Below are positions 24,056-32,748 of a DNA stretch of 64,000 bases, in pieces (within the stretch, counting starts at the first letter, position 1; each line of letters begins with the position of its first letter). The notes below the pieces were generated by a model. It ran no database searches, was not told the origin of the DNA, and worked only from the letters and a program-made list of their open reading frames with translations. The stretch is from Prevotella sp. (lineage in GTDB: Bacteria > Bacteroidota > Bacteroidia > Bacteroidales > Bacteroidaceae), in assembly GCA_017410365.1 (NCBI GenBank), contig JAFQQY010000009.1:62001-126000 (forward strand), read 5' to 3'. Made by a program: the position numbers and the translations under genes.

Positions 24056-24637
24056 ATGGAACAGAAATTTTGTCAGAGCTGCGGAATGCCGCTCACAGAA
24101 GCTATCCTCGGCACAAATGCCGATGGTTCAAAGAACGAAGATTACTGCATCTACTGCTATAAGGACGGGGCCTTTACTGGCGACTTCACCATGGAACAGA
24201 TGGTTGAATACTGCTCCATGTTCGTGGAGGAATACAACAAGAATACAGGTCAGAACCTCACAGCATGCCAGTATAAGGTAGTCTTGCGTAAGTTCTATCC
24301 TACCCTGAAACGTTGGAAGGGCGATAATGCAAACATCCCTCATGCCGATCATCCCATGAAAAAGGTCTTTATCGAGGAGGTCAATGCCCTTGGAATACCC
24401 GATCTTCACATCGATAATCTCTACGTTTTACAAGGTTCGTTCATCAACCAGCCATACAATATAAATGGCAACGAAGTAAAGTTTTTTGATGATAACGCCA
24501 CCTATTGGGGTAATCAGATTATGAAAGATGATAATCGTTGTTACGGCATCGCTTGCTGCGAGAAGTTCATCCTCGTAAGTGAATACGGCAAGGATGGGGC
24601 GAATGCGGAATTGGTACTTTTGAAGAAAAGGAGCTAA
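24056..24637 (+). CDS. Zinc-ribbon domain protein
   Basis: A 193-residue cytoplasmic protein. The N-terminal 85 residues carry a putative zinc ribbon with two CxxC pairs (FCQSCGMPL and YCIYCYKDG), followed by the GDFTMEQMVEYC stretch typical of this small family. The C-terminal 90 residues look like an alpha/beta domain with CCEKFILVSEYG and are not assigned. It starts 25 bp after the preceding gene and may be co-transcribed. Together with the GNAT gene it lies between the carboxypeptidase-like gene and its decayed copy. Confidence 0.8.
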   Translation: MEQKFCQSCGMPLTEAILGTNADGSKNEDYCIYCYKDGAFTGDFTMEQMVEYCSMFVEEYNKNTGQNLTACQYKVVLRKFYPTLKRWKGDNANIPHADHPMKKVFIEEVNALGIPDLHIDNLYVLQGSFINQPYNINGNEVKFFDDNATYWGNQIMKDDNRCYGIACCEKFILVSEYGKDGANAELVLLKKRS

Positions 24638-24771
24638 TGAACTGGTTTAGGTTTAACATCATAGAGTTTTCACAACAGTTCACCAGCTACTTGGCAGGTT
24701 CCGAAAAATCAAATTGAAATAAGTCCGTTTGTATAGCGACTTTGACTATATTGATTTATAAATAAAAAGTA

Positions 24772-25422
24772 ATGAGTAAAGATATTTTAATCCGCAATGA
24801 GCGGCAATCAGATTATTTTGAGGTTGAAAAGCTTGTTAGGGAATCCTTTTGGAACGTTTACCGCCCCGGATGTACGGAACATTATGTGCTTCATTGTTAC
24901 CGGAACAATCCGGATTTTATTCCAGAACTGGATTTTGTGATGGAGGAGGCTGGCAGGCTAATCGGTCACGTAATGTTTTCTAAGGCTGAATTGGTCTTGC
25001 AGGATGGTTCGTCGGTACCATCCTGGACTTTCGGTCCCATCTGCATCCATCCTGATTATAAACGCAAAGGATACGGACTCAAGCTGCTAAACTATGCGCT
25101 TGGGAAGGCTTGTAATATGGGAGTGGGATTCCTTTGTATGGAAGGGGACATCAAGTTTTACAGGCATGCCGGATTTGATTTGGCCAGCAAGCTTAGAATT
25201 CACTACCATGACATGCCTAGGAGCGAAGATGTCTCTTTCTTTCTAGCACAGGAACTGATTCCCGGTTGGCTTGAGGCAAACGGCATTGATGAGGCGACTT
25301 ATAGCCCACCCAAAGGGTATTTCGTGGCCGAAGAGAATCCGGAGGCGTTTGAACAGTATGAGGACAGATTTCCTCATAAAAAGAAATTACGTCTTCCTGG
25401 ACAGCTGACTACGACAGTATAA
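24772..25422 (+). CDS. GNAT family N-acetyltransferase
   Basis: A 216-residue acetyltransferase using acetyl-CoA. The GNAT core is at residues 5-150, with the pyrophosphate-binding loop PICIHPDYKRKGYGLKLLNYAL (loop residues K-R-K-G-Y-G) and the following FLCMEGDIKFYRHAGF strand-helix. The C-terminal 60 residues are an extension rich in acidic and aromatic residues. The substrate cannot be told from the sequence. No strong -7 element is seen just upstream. Confidence 0.88.
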   Translation: MSKDILIRNERQSDYFEVEKLVRESFWNVYRPGCTEHYVLHCYRNNPDFIPELDFVMEEAGRLIGHVMFSKAELVLQDGSSVPSWTFGPICIHPDYKRKGYGLKLLNYALGKACNMGVGFLCMEGDIKFYRHAGFDLASKLRIHYHDMPRSEDVSFFLAQELIPGWLEANGIDEATYSPPKGYFVAEENPEAFEQYEDRFPHKKKLRLPGQLTTTV

Positions 25423-25447
25423 TGGACTGATGCTGCGACCATCCTAA

Positions 25448-25586
25448 ACAGGTTTTATAATCAGCATCAATAAACTAGATGCCCGCCTTCCCCGTCCATA
25501 CCCAACATTCTGAATCGTACTTGCAGATTTGGGAAATGGCAACAAAGGTGAAGCCATTTATCATTATGGGCATAAAGATTACATAA
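25448..25586 (+). pseudogene. Decayed copy of the C-terminus of the carboxypeptidase-regulatory-like gene
   Basis: These 139 bp align with about 23890-24028, with scattered substitutions. The copy has a TGA where the original has a CGA codon, and lacks a start and the N-terminal part. Between the two copies lie the zinc-ribbon and GNAT genes. It looks like the remnant of a segmental duplication or recombination. Confidence 0.8.
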
Positions 25587-25627
25587 GACAACAGAATACT
25601 CATCATTAATAAAACAATACAAAAAAA

Positions 25628-25840
25628 ATGAAAAAAGAAGAAGAAAACGACAACAACAAATACCTGGTATATGGATTATGCTTCGGTCCTTTAATCGGTA
25701 TGGGAATCAGCTATATCATTAATTGCGACCCCGTTAATGGTATCATCTACGGTCCACTGGCAGGACTTGCAATTGCAGCATTATTCAAAAGTATTAAGAG
25801 AAAGTGCTCCTCCGAGACCAACGACGAGTCGCAGGAATAG
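25628..25840 (+). CDS. Small glycine-rich membrane protein
   Basis: A 70-residue protein with a charged N-terminus and two hydrophobic stretches rich in glycine (YGLCFGPLIGMGISYII and YGPLAGLAIAALF), then a charged tail. The pattern resembles small bacterial proteins with two membrane helices and a glycine-zipper. No homologous family is identified. The ATG is preceded by an A-rich stretch, as common in this phylum. Confidence 0.6.
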   Translation: MKKEEENDNNKYLVYGLCFGPLIGMGISYIINCDPVNGIIYGPLAGLAIAALFKSIKRKCSSETNDESQE

Positions 25841-25879
25841 ATGAAGCATCTTTGTGAGTAAAAGAATTTTATCCTAACC

Positions 25880-26048
25880 CTTTCCTTCTGAAAAGGAAAG
25901 ACTTCATGTTTTATATCCTTTTCAGAAGGAAACTCCACCCATTTCTATCCACTAAAAAGTGGAATAAGTGTAGTTTTTTGGTCCTCTCAAAGTAGAATAA
26001 GTGTTGTTTTTAACTCGATAACATACCCAATCAGATATGTTATCGAGT
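25880..26048. terminator. Hairpins between the small membrane gene and the DnaB-like gene
   Basis: An inverted repeat TCCTTCTGAAAAGG/CCTTTTCAGAAGGA lies near 25883-25931. A second perfect 12-bp stem (ACTCGATAACAT, 26013-26048) is followed by a T run on the plus strand and overlaps the stop codon of the DnaB-like gene. Between them are two related AGTGGAATAAGTGTAGTTTT-type copies. The second hairpin is likely a terminator for the plus strand. Confidence 0.6.
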
Positions 26049-26903
26049 CTTTTTCATTGGTTTGTATTTTTCAAAAGAGCATTTCTTTTCATTAAAGTCA
26101 ACCTGCACATCGCCGATGCGCCCTAACCTGTTTTTTCTTACAATAACAATCGCAAGGTTTGAGATGTCGCTCCCATCAATATCCTCTATAACTCCATAAT
26201 AAGAAGGTCTTTGCAGAATCCATACAGAATCAGCAACGTTTTCTATTGCACCGCACGAAGACAAATTTGACAAGAACGGTCTTTTCCCCTCAAAACCGTC
26301 GTGAGCAACCGAACCTCTATTAATATCCGAAGAAACAATTATAGGTATATTCAATTCAACGGCAAGACTCTTTAAATCAATGCACACCCTCTCCATCGCT
26401 ATGGCATCCATCTTATCGTCACCAGCAACAAACAATCTCTGTATCGTTTCAATGAAGATACATTTCACGCCGTTTTGCTCTACCATTTCTTTCACCTTCA
26501 ATCGAACATTCTCCAGCGTCAGTTCATTATTGGCATATAGATAAAACGGCAAGTCCGGCATATCCTCGTTGTCCAATACTTTATTCACATCCTCCGGGTT
26601 GCTGCTTACTTCCTTGTCTGTCAAGGTATTCACAATACGAGAAAGGAAAACCGGATTAGCTGTATCTATCGCCGTGAACAAGGCTACTGGTGTATTGCTC
26701 TTTATAAGATTTTTGGCAACAGAGAGTATCATCGCAGTCTTACCCATAGCCGGGCGCGATGCTATAACGCACAACTCTCCTGGTTTGAAGCCTTGCACCA
26801 TTTTATCCACCTCTTCAAGCCCCGACATCAATGGCGCATATTCCATACCGCCATCATCAGATTTCAGATTGTTTATTACATCCTTTATCCTCATACCATA
26901 CAT
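26040..26903 (-). CDS. DnaB-type RecA-fold ATPase (C-terminal helicase domain only)
   Basis: A 287-residue protein matching the C-terminal ATPase domain of replicative helicase DnaB. It has LMSGLEEVDKMVQGFKPGEL, Walker A SRPAMGKTA (about 49-57), Walker B-like KCIFIETIQRL, and late motifs around VWILQRPSYYG. The DnaB N-terminal domain is missing, so it is not the housekeeping helicase. It could be a KaiC/RadA-like or accessory ATPase. Walker B has Glu in place of the usual Asp. Two ATGs nine bases apart can serve as start. It follows the chaperone-like operon in the same direction, but after a 187-bp gap with its own promoter. Confidence 0.8.
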   Translation of the reverse strand: MYGMRIKDVINNLKSDDGGMEYAPLMSGLEEVDKMVQGFKPGELCVIASRPAMGKTAMILSVAKNLIKSNTPVALFTAIDTANPVFLSRIVNTLTDKEVSSNPEDVNKVLDNEDMPDLPFYLYANNELTLENVRLKVKEMVEQNGVKCIFIETIQRLFVAGDDKMDAIAMERVCIDLKSLAVELNIPIIVSSDINRGSVAHDGFEGKRPFLSNLSSCGAIENVADSVWILQRPSYYGVIEDIDGSDISNLAIVIVRKNRLGRIGDVQVDFNEKKCSFEKYKPMKKTR

Positions 26904-26919
26904 CGTTTATTTCTACTTG

Positions 26920-26927
26920 CAAAAATA
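26920..26927 (-). promoter_or_regulatory. -7 promoter element for the DnaB-like gene
   Basis: TATTTTTG on the minus strand, 17 bp before the ATG at 26903. This suggests the gene can be transcribed apart from the upstream operon. Confidence 0.5.
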
Positions 26928-27090
26928 GCAAAAATTCTTTTGTTTGGGGAATGGTTCGAGGAATTTCTTTATCTGATTATTTTTTTCTCAGAGAAACAGG
27001 CATTAGGAGTATTATATGAGACTTCGCCTTCCAAGGTTGCATCTGATTGTATGGACAAAAACGCTCCACCTTTTAAGCTTAGCGAAAATT

Positions 27091-27585
27091 TTAACTCTTC
27101 AAATCATTTAAGATATTAAACTTTGGCAATTCAATGTTATCAAAGTAATCTTCATACAGATGCAGATAATCCGTCTTTATATCCTGTGCCAAATAATTCT
27201 CATCAATACCCTCTATCGTCTCTAACAATTTGTTATCTGAAACATTCTTCAGATTTGAACGTATAACCTTGAAGAACTTGATTTCACTGTATTCTATTTT
27301 ATTATCAGAACGTATTGTCTGAACAGCTACATCTGCAATCTTCAACTCTTCATCTTCTGTCAATGTTAATTCCGAAAGACTTAGAAGATATTGCTTCAAA
27401 AAGTTTTTTCCGTTAATATTTATTTCTTGAACCAACTTGTCCAATTCCTTATTTATATCTATATCACCAAACAAATGTTTATCTTGCGCCATCTGCTTTA
27501 ATACATCAACCTCTTCTGCCGCAATTTCACCATCGCAAGACATGCAAGCGAAAGCAGTTTTCAATAATAATTCATTAAGTTCCAT
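27091..27585 (-). CDS. TerB-like protein
   Basis: A 164-residue helical protein with the TerB tellurite-resistance-type fold. The opening AFACMSCDGEIAAEEVDVL (about 11-29) carries the DGE acidic metal-binding motif of the family, followed by helical segments. TerB proteins associate with the membrane side of stress-response or conflict complexes. It is the last gene of the operon and starts 2 bp after the kinase-AAA gene stop. That tight spacing places it as a component of the Hsp70-centred system. Confidence 0.75.
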   Translation of the reverse strand: MELNELLLKTAFACMSCDGEIAAEEVDVLKQMAQDKHLFGDIDINKELDKLVQEININGKNFLKQYLLSLSELTLTEDEELKIADVAVQTIRSDNKIEYSEIKFFKVIRSNLKNVSDNKLLETIEGIDENYLAQDIKTDYLHLYEDYFDNIELPKFNILNDLKS

Positions 27586-27587
27586 AA

Positions 27588-29345
27588 TTAAAATCCTATT
27601 TTAGGTCTGTCGTTATTTTGTTTTACTCCATTAAATTTATCTCTAATAATTTCATGTCTCTTTATTTGTTCCAGAGTCAAACTAGGTTTGGTCTCAACTA
27701 TAGCCTCTTCTAAAAGAGCCATAGTTATTTTACCAATTTTTCTTCTGAATGCTAATCTTGCTGCATTATCTACGACAAGTGAAATATCAGCAGAAATGTA
27801 ATTCTGTGTCAATGAAGCAAGTTTATCATAATCAATACCAAAATCATAGCACCTTTTACTCAAACTAATTTGAAACATGCTTTTCCTTGTTTCATAATCA
27901 GGTTGCGGTATATAGTACTTTAATTCAAGCCTTCCCGCCCTTAATGCCGCTTCGTCAATGTCTAAAGGATTGTTGGTCGCACCTATTACCAAAATATTAT
28001 CACGACCACAATTATTAAGTTGCATCAAAAACTCATTAACTGCTCCTGCTGTTGTTGGATTATTATGATGACTGCGATTCCTTATCACTGCATCTACTTC
28101 ATCTAAAAACAAAATTGTAGGTGCGCTTTCACGAGCTTGCTTAAATATATCTGCGATTTTACCCTTTCCTCCATCGATATATGGTGATGCAACATCCGAA
28201 CATTTTACATACTGGTAATTAAACCCTGTTTCTTCTGCAAATTTTTCTGCGAAGAACGTTTTGCCGCATCCTGGAGGTCCATAAAATAGCAATCCATTGG
28301 GAATTGACAACCCTAACGCCTTTGCCTGTTCCGGGTTCTGTAGCAAGTCAATCACATCTGATTTTAATTGTTCTTTAAGTTCAGACATTCCAGCAACATC
28401 AGCAAAACCATTGCCACGTCTTATATTTTTCTTTACATCAGATGAAGATGAATTAATATTTCTTTTTACAATATCGACTTTAATTTTCCCATCAATAGCG
28501 TCAATCATTTCTTGAGCTGTTTGGAAATGGTCCTGAACATCGATTTGCATTGATTTACTGACAATGTTTAGCAGTTGTTCGTCCAACTCAAACATTTCAA
28601 TATTAGGCATTCGTAAAGGATGATTTCTTTCTTCCTGAATTCTTTCTATTATCTGTTGGTCATTCATTCCCGAAGCATCAAAGAACCAAGGGAGTTCATC
28701 AAAGATAAGTTGGTAAATTACAGCACCAACAGAGAATAAATCTGACTGTACACAACCAACTCCATTCAATCTTTCAGGAGCCATATAGAATGGATTCAAC
28801 TGTTTAAGGTTTGGTTTTGCAGGTTCTTCATTTAAAAATTTTGCATAACCAAAATCTATTAATTTCAAATCCTCCAATGTACCAGACAAATCAAGCATCA
28901 GATTTTGGATTGTAATTTCATTATGGATAACAGGAACAGATTGAGAATGCAAATATTGCAGTGCCGAAAGCAATGCCTTTACTACTTGTTTAATTTCATA
29001 AACACTCATATCCCCATCCCGAGCAATTCGTTTATCGAGCGTTTCACCACTCACAAATTCAGTCACGAAATATGCCAATTGCTGCCCGTTGGCAACCAAC
29101 CTCCCACTGTCAACATATTTGCATACATTAGGATGATTCAATATCTTGGCTATTTCCACCTCTGCGACACACCCGTCTTTGCCAAACTGCGAATACTGCA
29201 ACTTCGAGTAGTATATCAGTTTTAGGAAACGCAGTTTCCCATTTAAATCCTTTACACGGTAAGTTTCCGCATAAGAACTTTCCTTATGCGGAAACACCAC
29301 AGTGTATCGATTGTCTATTGTTTGTCCTTTTTGAAACAGAAACAT
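27588..29345 (-). CDS. Degenerate protein kinase fused to AAA+ ATPase
   Basis: A 585-residue fusion. Residues 1-265 fold as a Ser/Thr kinase: Lys in RFLKLIYY, LIDFGYAKF (DFG) and MAPERLNG are kept. The catalytic loop HRDxKxxN reads HNEITIQN, with Glu143 in place of the catalytic Asp, so activity is doubtful. Residues 310-550 form an AAA+ module of the FtsH/Cdc48 kind (GPPGCGKT, ILFLDEVDAV, GATNNPLD, RAGR arginine region). It should use ATP to remodel a protein. I chose the start at 29345, 17 bp after the Hsp70 stop, because it gives the usual kinase N-terminus. The fusion links signalling and unfolding in one chain. Confidence 0.88.
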   Translation of the reverse strand: MFLFQKGQTIDNRYTVVFPHKESSYAETYRVKDLNGKLRFLKLIYYSKLQYSQFGKDGCVAEVEIAKILNHPNVCKYVDSGRLVANGQQLAYFVTEFVSGETLDKRIARDGDMSVYEIKQVVKALLSALQYLHSQSVPVIHNEITIQNLMLDLSGTLEDLKLIDFGYAKFLNEEPAKPNLKQLNPFYMAPERLNGVGCVQSDLFSVGAVIYQLIFDELPWFFDASGMNDQQIIERIQEERNHPLRMPNIEMFELDEQLLNIVSKSMQIDVQDHFQTAQEMIDAIDGKIKVDIVKRNINSSSSDVKKNIRRGNGFADVAGMSELKEQLKSDVIDLLQNPEQAKALGLSIPNGLLFYGPPGCGKTFFAEKFAEETGFNYQYVKCSDVASPYIDGGKGKIADIFKQARESAPTILFLDEVDAVIRNRSHHNNPTTAGAVNEFLMQLNNCGRDNILVIGATNNPLDIDEAALRAGRLELKYYIPQPDYETRKSMFQISLSKRCYDFGIDYDKLASLTQNYISADISLVVDNAARLAFRRKIGKITMALLEEAIVETKPSLTLEQIKRHEIIRDKFNGVKQNNDRPKIGF

Positions 29346-29361
29346 TCTATAGAATACAATT

Positions 29362-31845
29362 TTAATGTGGAATTTCAATATCAATTTCTGGAGCCAATCC
29401 AGCCAATTCTGCGGCTATAGGCCGTAATTGTTCCTCTGTTGGGTGATTGGCAATTATGGTCATACCTTGATTCACAAGCTGACGAGCACGATTTGTATCC
29501 TTCCAACTGTAACGATCAAAGTTGTTATTACAATCACGTATCAGTCCCATGCACTGATAAATCATGGTAAGTTGGAAAAATACATGAGTAATCTGAGCCA
29601 ATACTTCACGCCCCATTAAAACATTCTTAGAACAAATCGCTTGGTCTGCCAGATTGCGAAGCTGGTTCACAAGTTGATGACTATTATCATTACCTAATTG
29701 TCTGTCTGCATCTTCCAAACGTTCAAACTCTTCACGAATTGTCTTTTCAAGTCGTTCCCATTCTGTACGAGCATCTTCATCCTCTATCTTGCGAAGCACT
29801 TCCTTTAGGTGCTGCAATACCGCCTTCTTTTCTTGACTATTTTTATTTTCCTCTAAGACTGTATCCAACTCTAATTGCAAAACCTCAGTGTTAACACCAA
29901 ATGCGGATAATCGGTTTATGTCGCTCTGAGCATCACGACACATTTGAGGAATTATTTTTTCTGCTTCACTTACACTCTGTTTTTTGCTTGTATCAAGTGT
30001 TTTTGAGACTGTAAAGTCTGCTGATGGGAAATAGATATCCATTGTCATCTGCTCTGAAGAATCCACCTTCAATGTTATATCAATAGGACTATCTTTTGGC
30101 ATCAGTGATTCTATATCTTCACCCGTAACTACTACGTCTGCAACATATTCGTACAAAGCAGCCGTTCTGCCAACCTCTGGGTCATCCTCGCACTGATATA
30201 TTGGTACCCTTAAAACATCATCTGCCATTCCTGGACGTAATTGCTTTGATGTATGAAGTCCATTTACTACGCCGACAGCAGGCACAGGTTTATTTTTTTC
30301 AAGACCTGTTGCAGCCTTAAATATTGCTTTACTCTTATGGTCGTCCCAAATGGCAATACCTATATTATAAGGCAGAGGTGCTGATCCAACCTTTGAACCT
30401 TGAATTATAGTTATCTCAGACGGGAAACATGGCAACTTGTCACCCTTTTCATTGTAACACACTACACGGAAAGCATTAGGCTTACCTTCAATCAAATTGG
30501 CCTCTATTACATTTCCAATTTCATCTATTTCCGTCTTTCCGCTTGACCAAGCATTGTCTCCACGCACCAACTCAACAAGCACCTTTGATGGAGATGACGA
30601 ACCTGACTTATCTATTTTTACGCTAACCCATTCCGTCTGTTCAACGGATGTTGCTTCATAACCTATCTCAAGTTTAACTGTTCCTATCTCAATATCACTA
30701 TCGTTTATATCTGCATCTTTAGTAGAAGCATAAAGAGCTGCACCTGTTGCAACAGCAGTCATTGGATTGACACTTGTATCAACATTAGGCGTTATCTGCT
30801 CGCGTAGCATCTGACGTATCAGTGGAGAGTGAGTTGGACCTCCAACAAGTATCAGTTTGTTCAAATCAGCCCCTTTCAGATTGTTTCGCTCCAATAGCAT
30901 TTTGCAAACATCTACAGACTTTTGGAATACAGGTCGCATAGCATCAAAAACTTGTTGCTGTGTCACATTTAAGTCTAGTTCTATTTCTTCACCGTCTTCA
31001 TCTTCGCCCAAATCACCAAGATTGGAAAGAATGTCTTCGCTTTCTTTAAACGATAGTTGGTTCTTTACATCCTCTGCGTATGTTTTCATAGCATCACGAA
31101 GCACTGCATTCTTTTCCTTATCTGTCAATATTCCATCGATAGCATAATTTTCTTTCAGATATGGAATTATAATATTCTCAACAATAGCAGAATCAAGGTC
31201 TTTACCACCAAGATAATTATCTCCTGCCGTGTCAAACACCTGCATAATTCCGTCTTCTACTCTCAAAAGGGCAGCATCAAAAGTTCCTCCACCGAAATCA
31301 TAAACCAACCAAATTCCATTCTTTTGCTCTGACGAAAGACCGTATGCAAAAGAGGCAGCTATTGGTTCTTGCAAAAGTTCACAATGGTCAAATCCTGCCA
31401 TTTTTGCAGCTTCAATAGTTGCAGTCTTTTGACCTACAGTAAATTTTGCAGGAACAGTAATGACCACAGAACGGAAAGCTTCATCTGTAACAAACGACTT
31501 TAATGCTTTCAAGACTTCCGAAGAAAGTTCTTCCGAAGTAAAATCCTTATCAGCATTTGAACAATGATATTTTGTATCCGTTCCCATTGTGCGCTTAAAC
31601 TCAATATAAGTATTAGAATTTAGCACATTACCAGATTTAGAAGCGCGACGCTTATCGCTTTTCATTGTCGCATAAGCTGCATCACCCACCATAACGCCTC
31701 CTCTTCTGTTAACAGAAACACATGATGGCAATGTATCCTTTAATGTGTCGGTTTTAATAACAACAGGTTCACCTTTTTCCATTCGGCATATCGAAGAGTT
31801 TGTTGTACCCAAGTCTATGCCATAATCAATTTTTATTCGTGCCAT
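29362..31845 (-). CDS. Hsp70 (DnaK-like) chaperone, atypical
   Basis: An 827-residue protein, longer than housekeeping DnaK (about 640). The ATPase domain is well kept: GIDLGTTNSSI (8-18), DFGGGTFDAALL, LVGGPTHSPLIR, AVATGAALYAS. An acidic DLGEDEDGEEIELDL insert lies near 283. The substrate-binding part and the long helical C-terminus (about 380-827) differ strongly from DnaK and lack the usual acidic tail. This marks a specialised Hsp70. It sits between the GrpE-like membrane gene (21 bp) and the kinase-AAA gene, and probably uses these as its dedicated partners. Confidence 0.92.
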   Translation of the reverse strand: MARIKIDYGIDLGTTNSSICRMEKGEPVVIKTDTLKDTLPSCVSVNRRGGVMVGDAAYATMKSDKRRASKSGNVLNSNTYIEFKRTMGTDTKYHCSNADKDFTSEELSSEVLKALKSFVTDEAFRSVVITVPAKFTVGQKTATIEAAKMAGFDHCELLQEPIAASFAYGLSSEQKNGIWLVYDFGGGTFDAALLRVEDGIMQVFDTAGDNYLGGKDLDSAIVENIIIPYLKENYAIDGILTDKEKNAVLRDAMKTYAEDVKNQLSFKESEDILSNLGDLGEDEDGEEIELDLNVTQQQVFDAMRPVFQKSVDVCKMLLERNNLKGADLNKLILVGGPTHSPLIRQMLREQITPNVDTSVNPMTAVATGAALYASTKDADINDSDIEIGTVKLEIGYEATSVEQTEWVSVKIDKSGSSSPSKVLVELVRGDNAWSSGKTEIDEIGNVIEANLIEGKPNAFRVVCYNEKGDKLPCFPSEITIIQGSKVGSAPLPYNIGIAIWDDHKSKAIFKAATGLEKNKPVPAVGVVNGLHTSKQLRPGMADDVLRVPIYQCEDDPEVGRTAALYEYVADVVVTGEDIESLMPKDSPIDITLKVDSSEQMTMDIYFPSADFTVSKTLDTSKKQSVSEAEKIIPQMCRDAQSDINRLSAFGVNTEVLQLELDTVLEENKNSQEKKAVLQHLKEVLRKIEDEDARTEWERLEKTIREEFERLEDADRQLGNDNSHQLVNQLRNLADQAICSKNVLMGREVLAQITHVFFQLTMIYQCMGLIRDCNNNFDRYSWKDTNRARQLVNQGMTIIANHPTEEQLRPIAAELAGLAPEIDIEIPH

Positions 31846-31866
31846 ATTACTTATTTTTCTTATTCT

Positions 31867-32748
31867 TTAGTTTTGACTTACTGTTATCTGAGCTGATTGA
31901 ATCATTATGCCTTTATAGTTGATTTGCGGTTTGATAATTCCGGTTATTATCTGCTCTCCCTCTTTTAATGTTTCATCTGGAATAAAATTAGGAGTTGCCT
32001 TCATTCCTTCAACATACGGTTTGCCAAGCATATCCACTATTTCATAACCATTTGCCATAAAATTTGCTCTGATACGCTCAACCGCTTTCTTCAATTGTTT
32101 GTGTCCTTTTATAGACTCATCCATTCTTGACAAGTTTGTCTCTATTCTAACTATCTCATCGGCAACTTTCAAGGCTAGGGTATGGTCTTGTTGGTCATTA
32201 ATATTGTTTTGTGATTGCAAAACAACTTGCTTATTAAGTAGTTCTACCAATTTATTATCAAGTTTTACAGATTCTTCATGCATTGCTTTTTGTGCTGTTT
32301 CCAAACTATCTTGCGCAGCTTTTATCTTGTCCATAGATGTAGAACCATTAAGGATCTTTTTTTTAAGAATGTAATAAACCACAAAAAGGAGAACTAATGC
32401 TATCACCAAACCGCTTGAGGTCAACCAAGTTCTGCTATTAATGCTTGCATTTAAACTACTGGCACTTGCCTCCAATTTTTTGTTGGTTTCTGATAAATCT
32501 GTACCCATTTTGTTTGCCAATGCGCCAAGTTCTTTATCCAATTGCATTTGAGTATTCTGCAAACTATCAATATTGGACTTTTGTTCTTTGTATAAATCCC
32601 TAATTATCCTGTTTTCTCGTTGAAGATTAGAAACAGCATATTTCAAATTATAAACTTCCTTTTGAAGAACCGCAATCTTCAAAGAATCATTACTTTTCAC
32701 ATACAATGTAAAAAAGCAACATAAAAACATTATCAATATTTTTTTCAT
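31867..32748 (-). CDS. Membrane-anchored coiled-coil protein with GrpE-like C-terminus
   Basis: A 293-residue protein. A signal peptide (about 1-18) is followed by a periplasmic coiled coil (22-100), one transmembrane helix (about 108-128, GLVIALVLLFVVYYIL), a cytoplasmic coiled coil (140-215) and a C-terminal beta-rich domain (about 228-293). That end has GYEIVDMLGKPY, DETLKEGEQIITGIIKPQI and IQSAQITV, which resembles the beta domain of GrpE, the Hsp70 nucleotide-exchange factor. Being membrane-spanning is unusual for GrpE. Its ATG overlaps the stop of the J-like gene (ATGA), and the Hsp70 gene follows within 21 bp. Confidence 0.7.
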   Translation of the reverse strand: MKKILIMFLCCFFTLYVKSNDSLKIAVLQKEVYNLKYAVSNLQRENRIIRDLYKEQKSNIDSLQNTQMQLDKELGALANKMGTDLSETNKKLEASASSLNASINSRTWLTSSGLVIALVLLFVVYYILKKKILNGSTSMDKIKAAQDSLETAQKAMHEESVKLDNKLVELLNKQVVLQSQNNINDQQDHTLALKVADEIVRIETNLSRMDESIKGHKQLKKAVERIRANFMANGYEIVDMLGKPYVEGMKATPNFIPDETLKEGEQIITGIIKPQINYKGIMIQSAQITVSQN

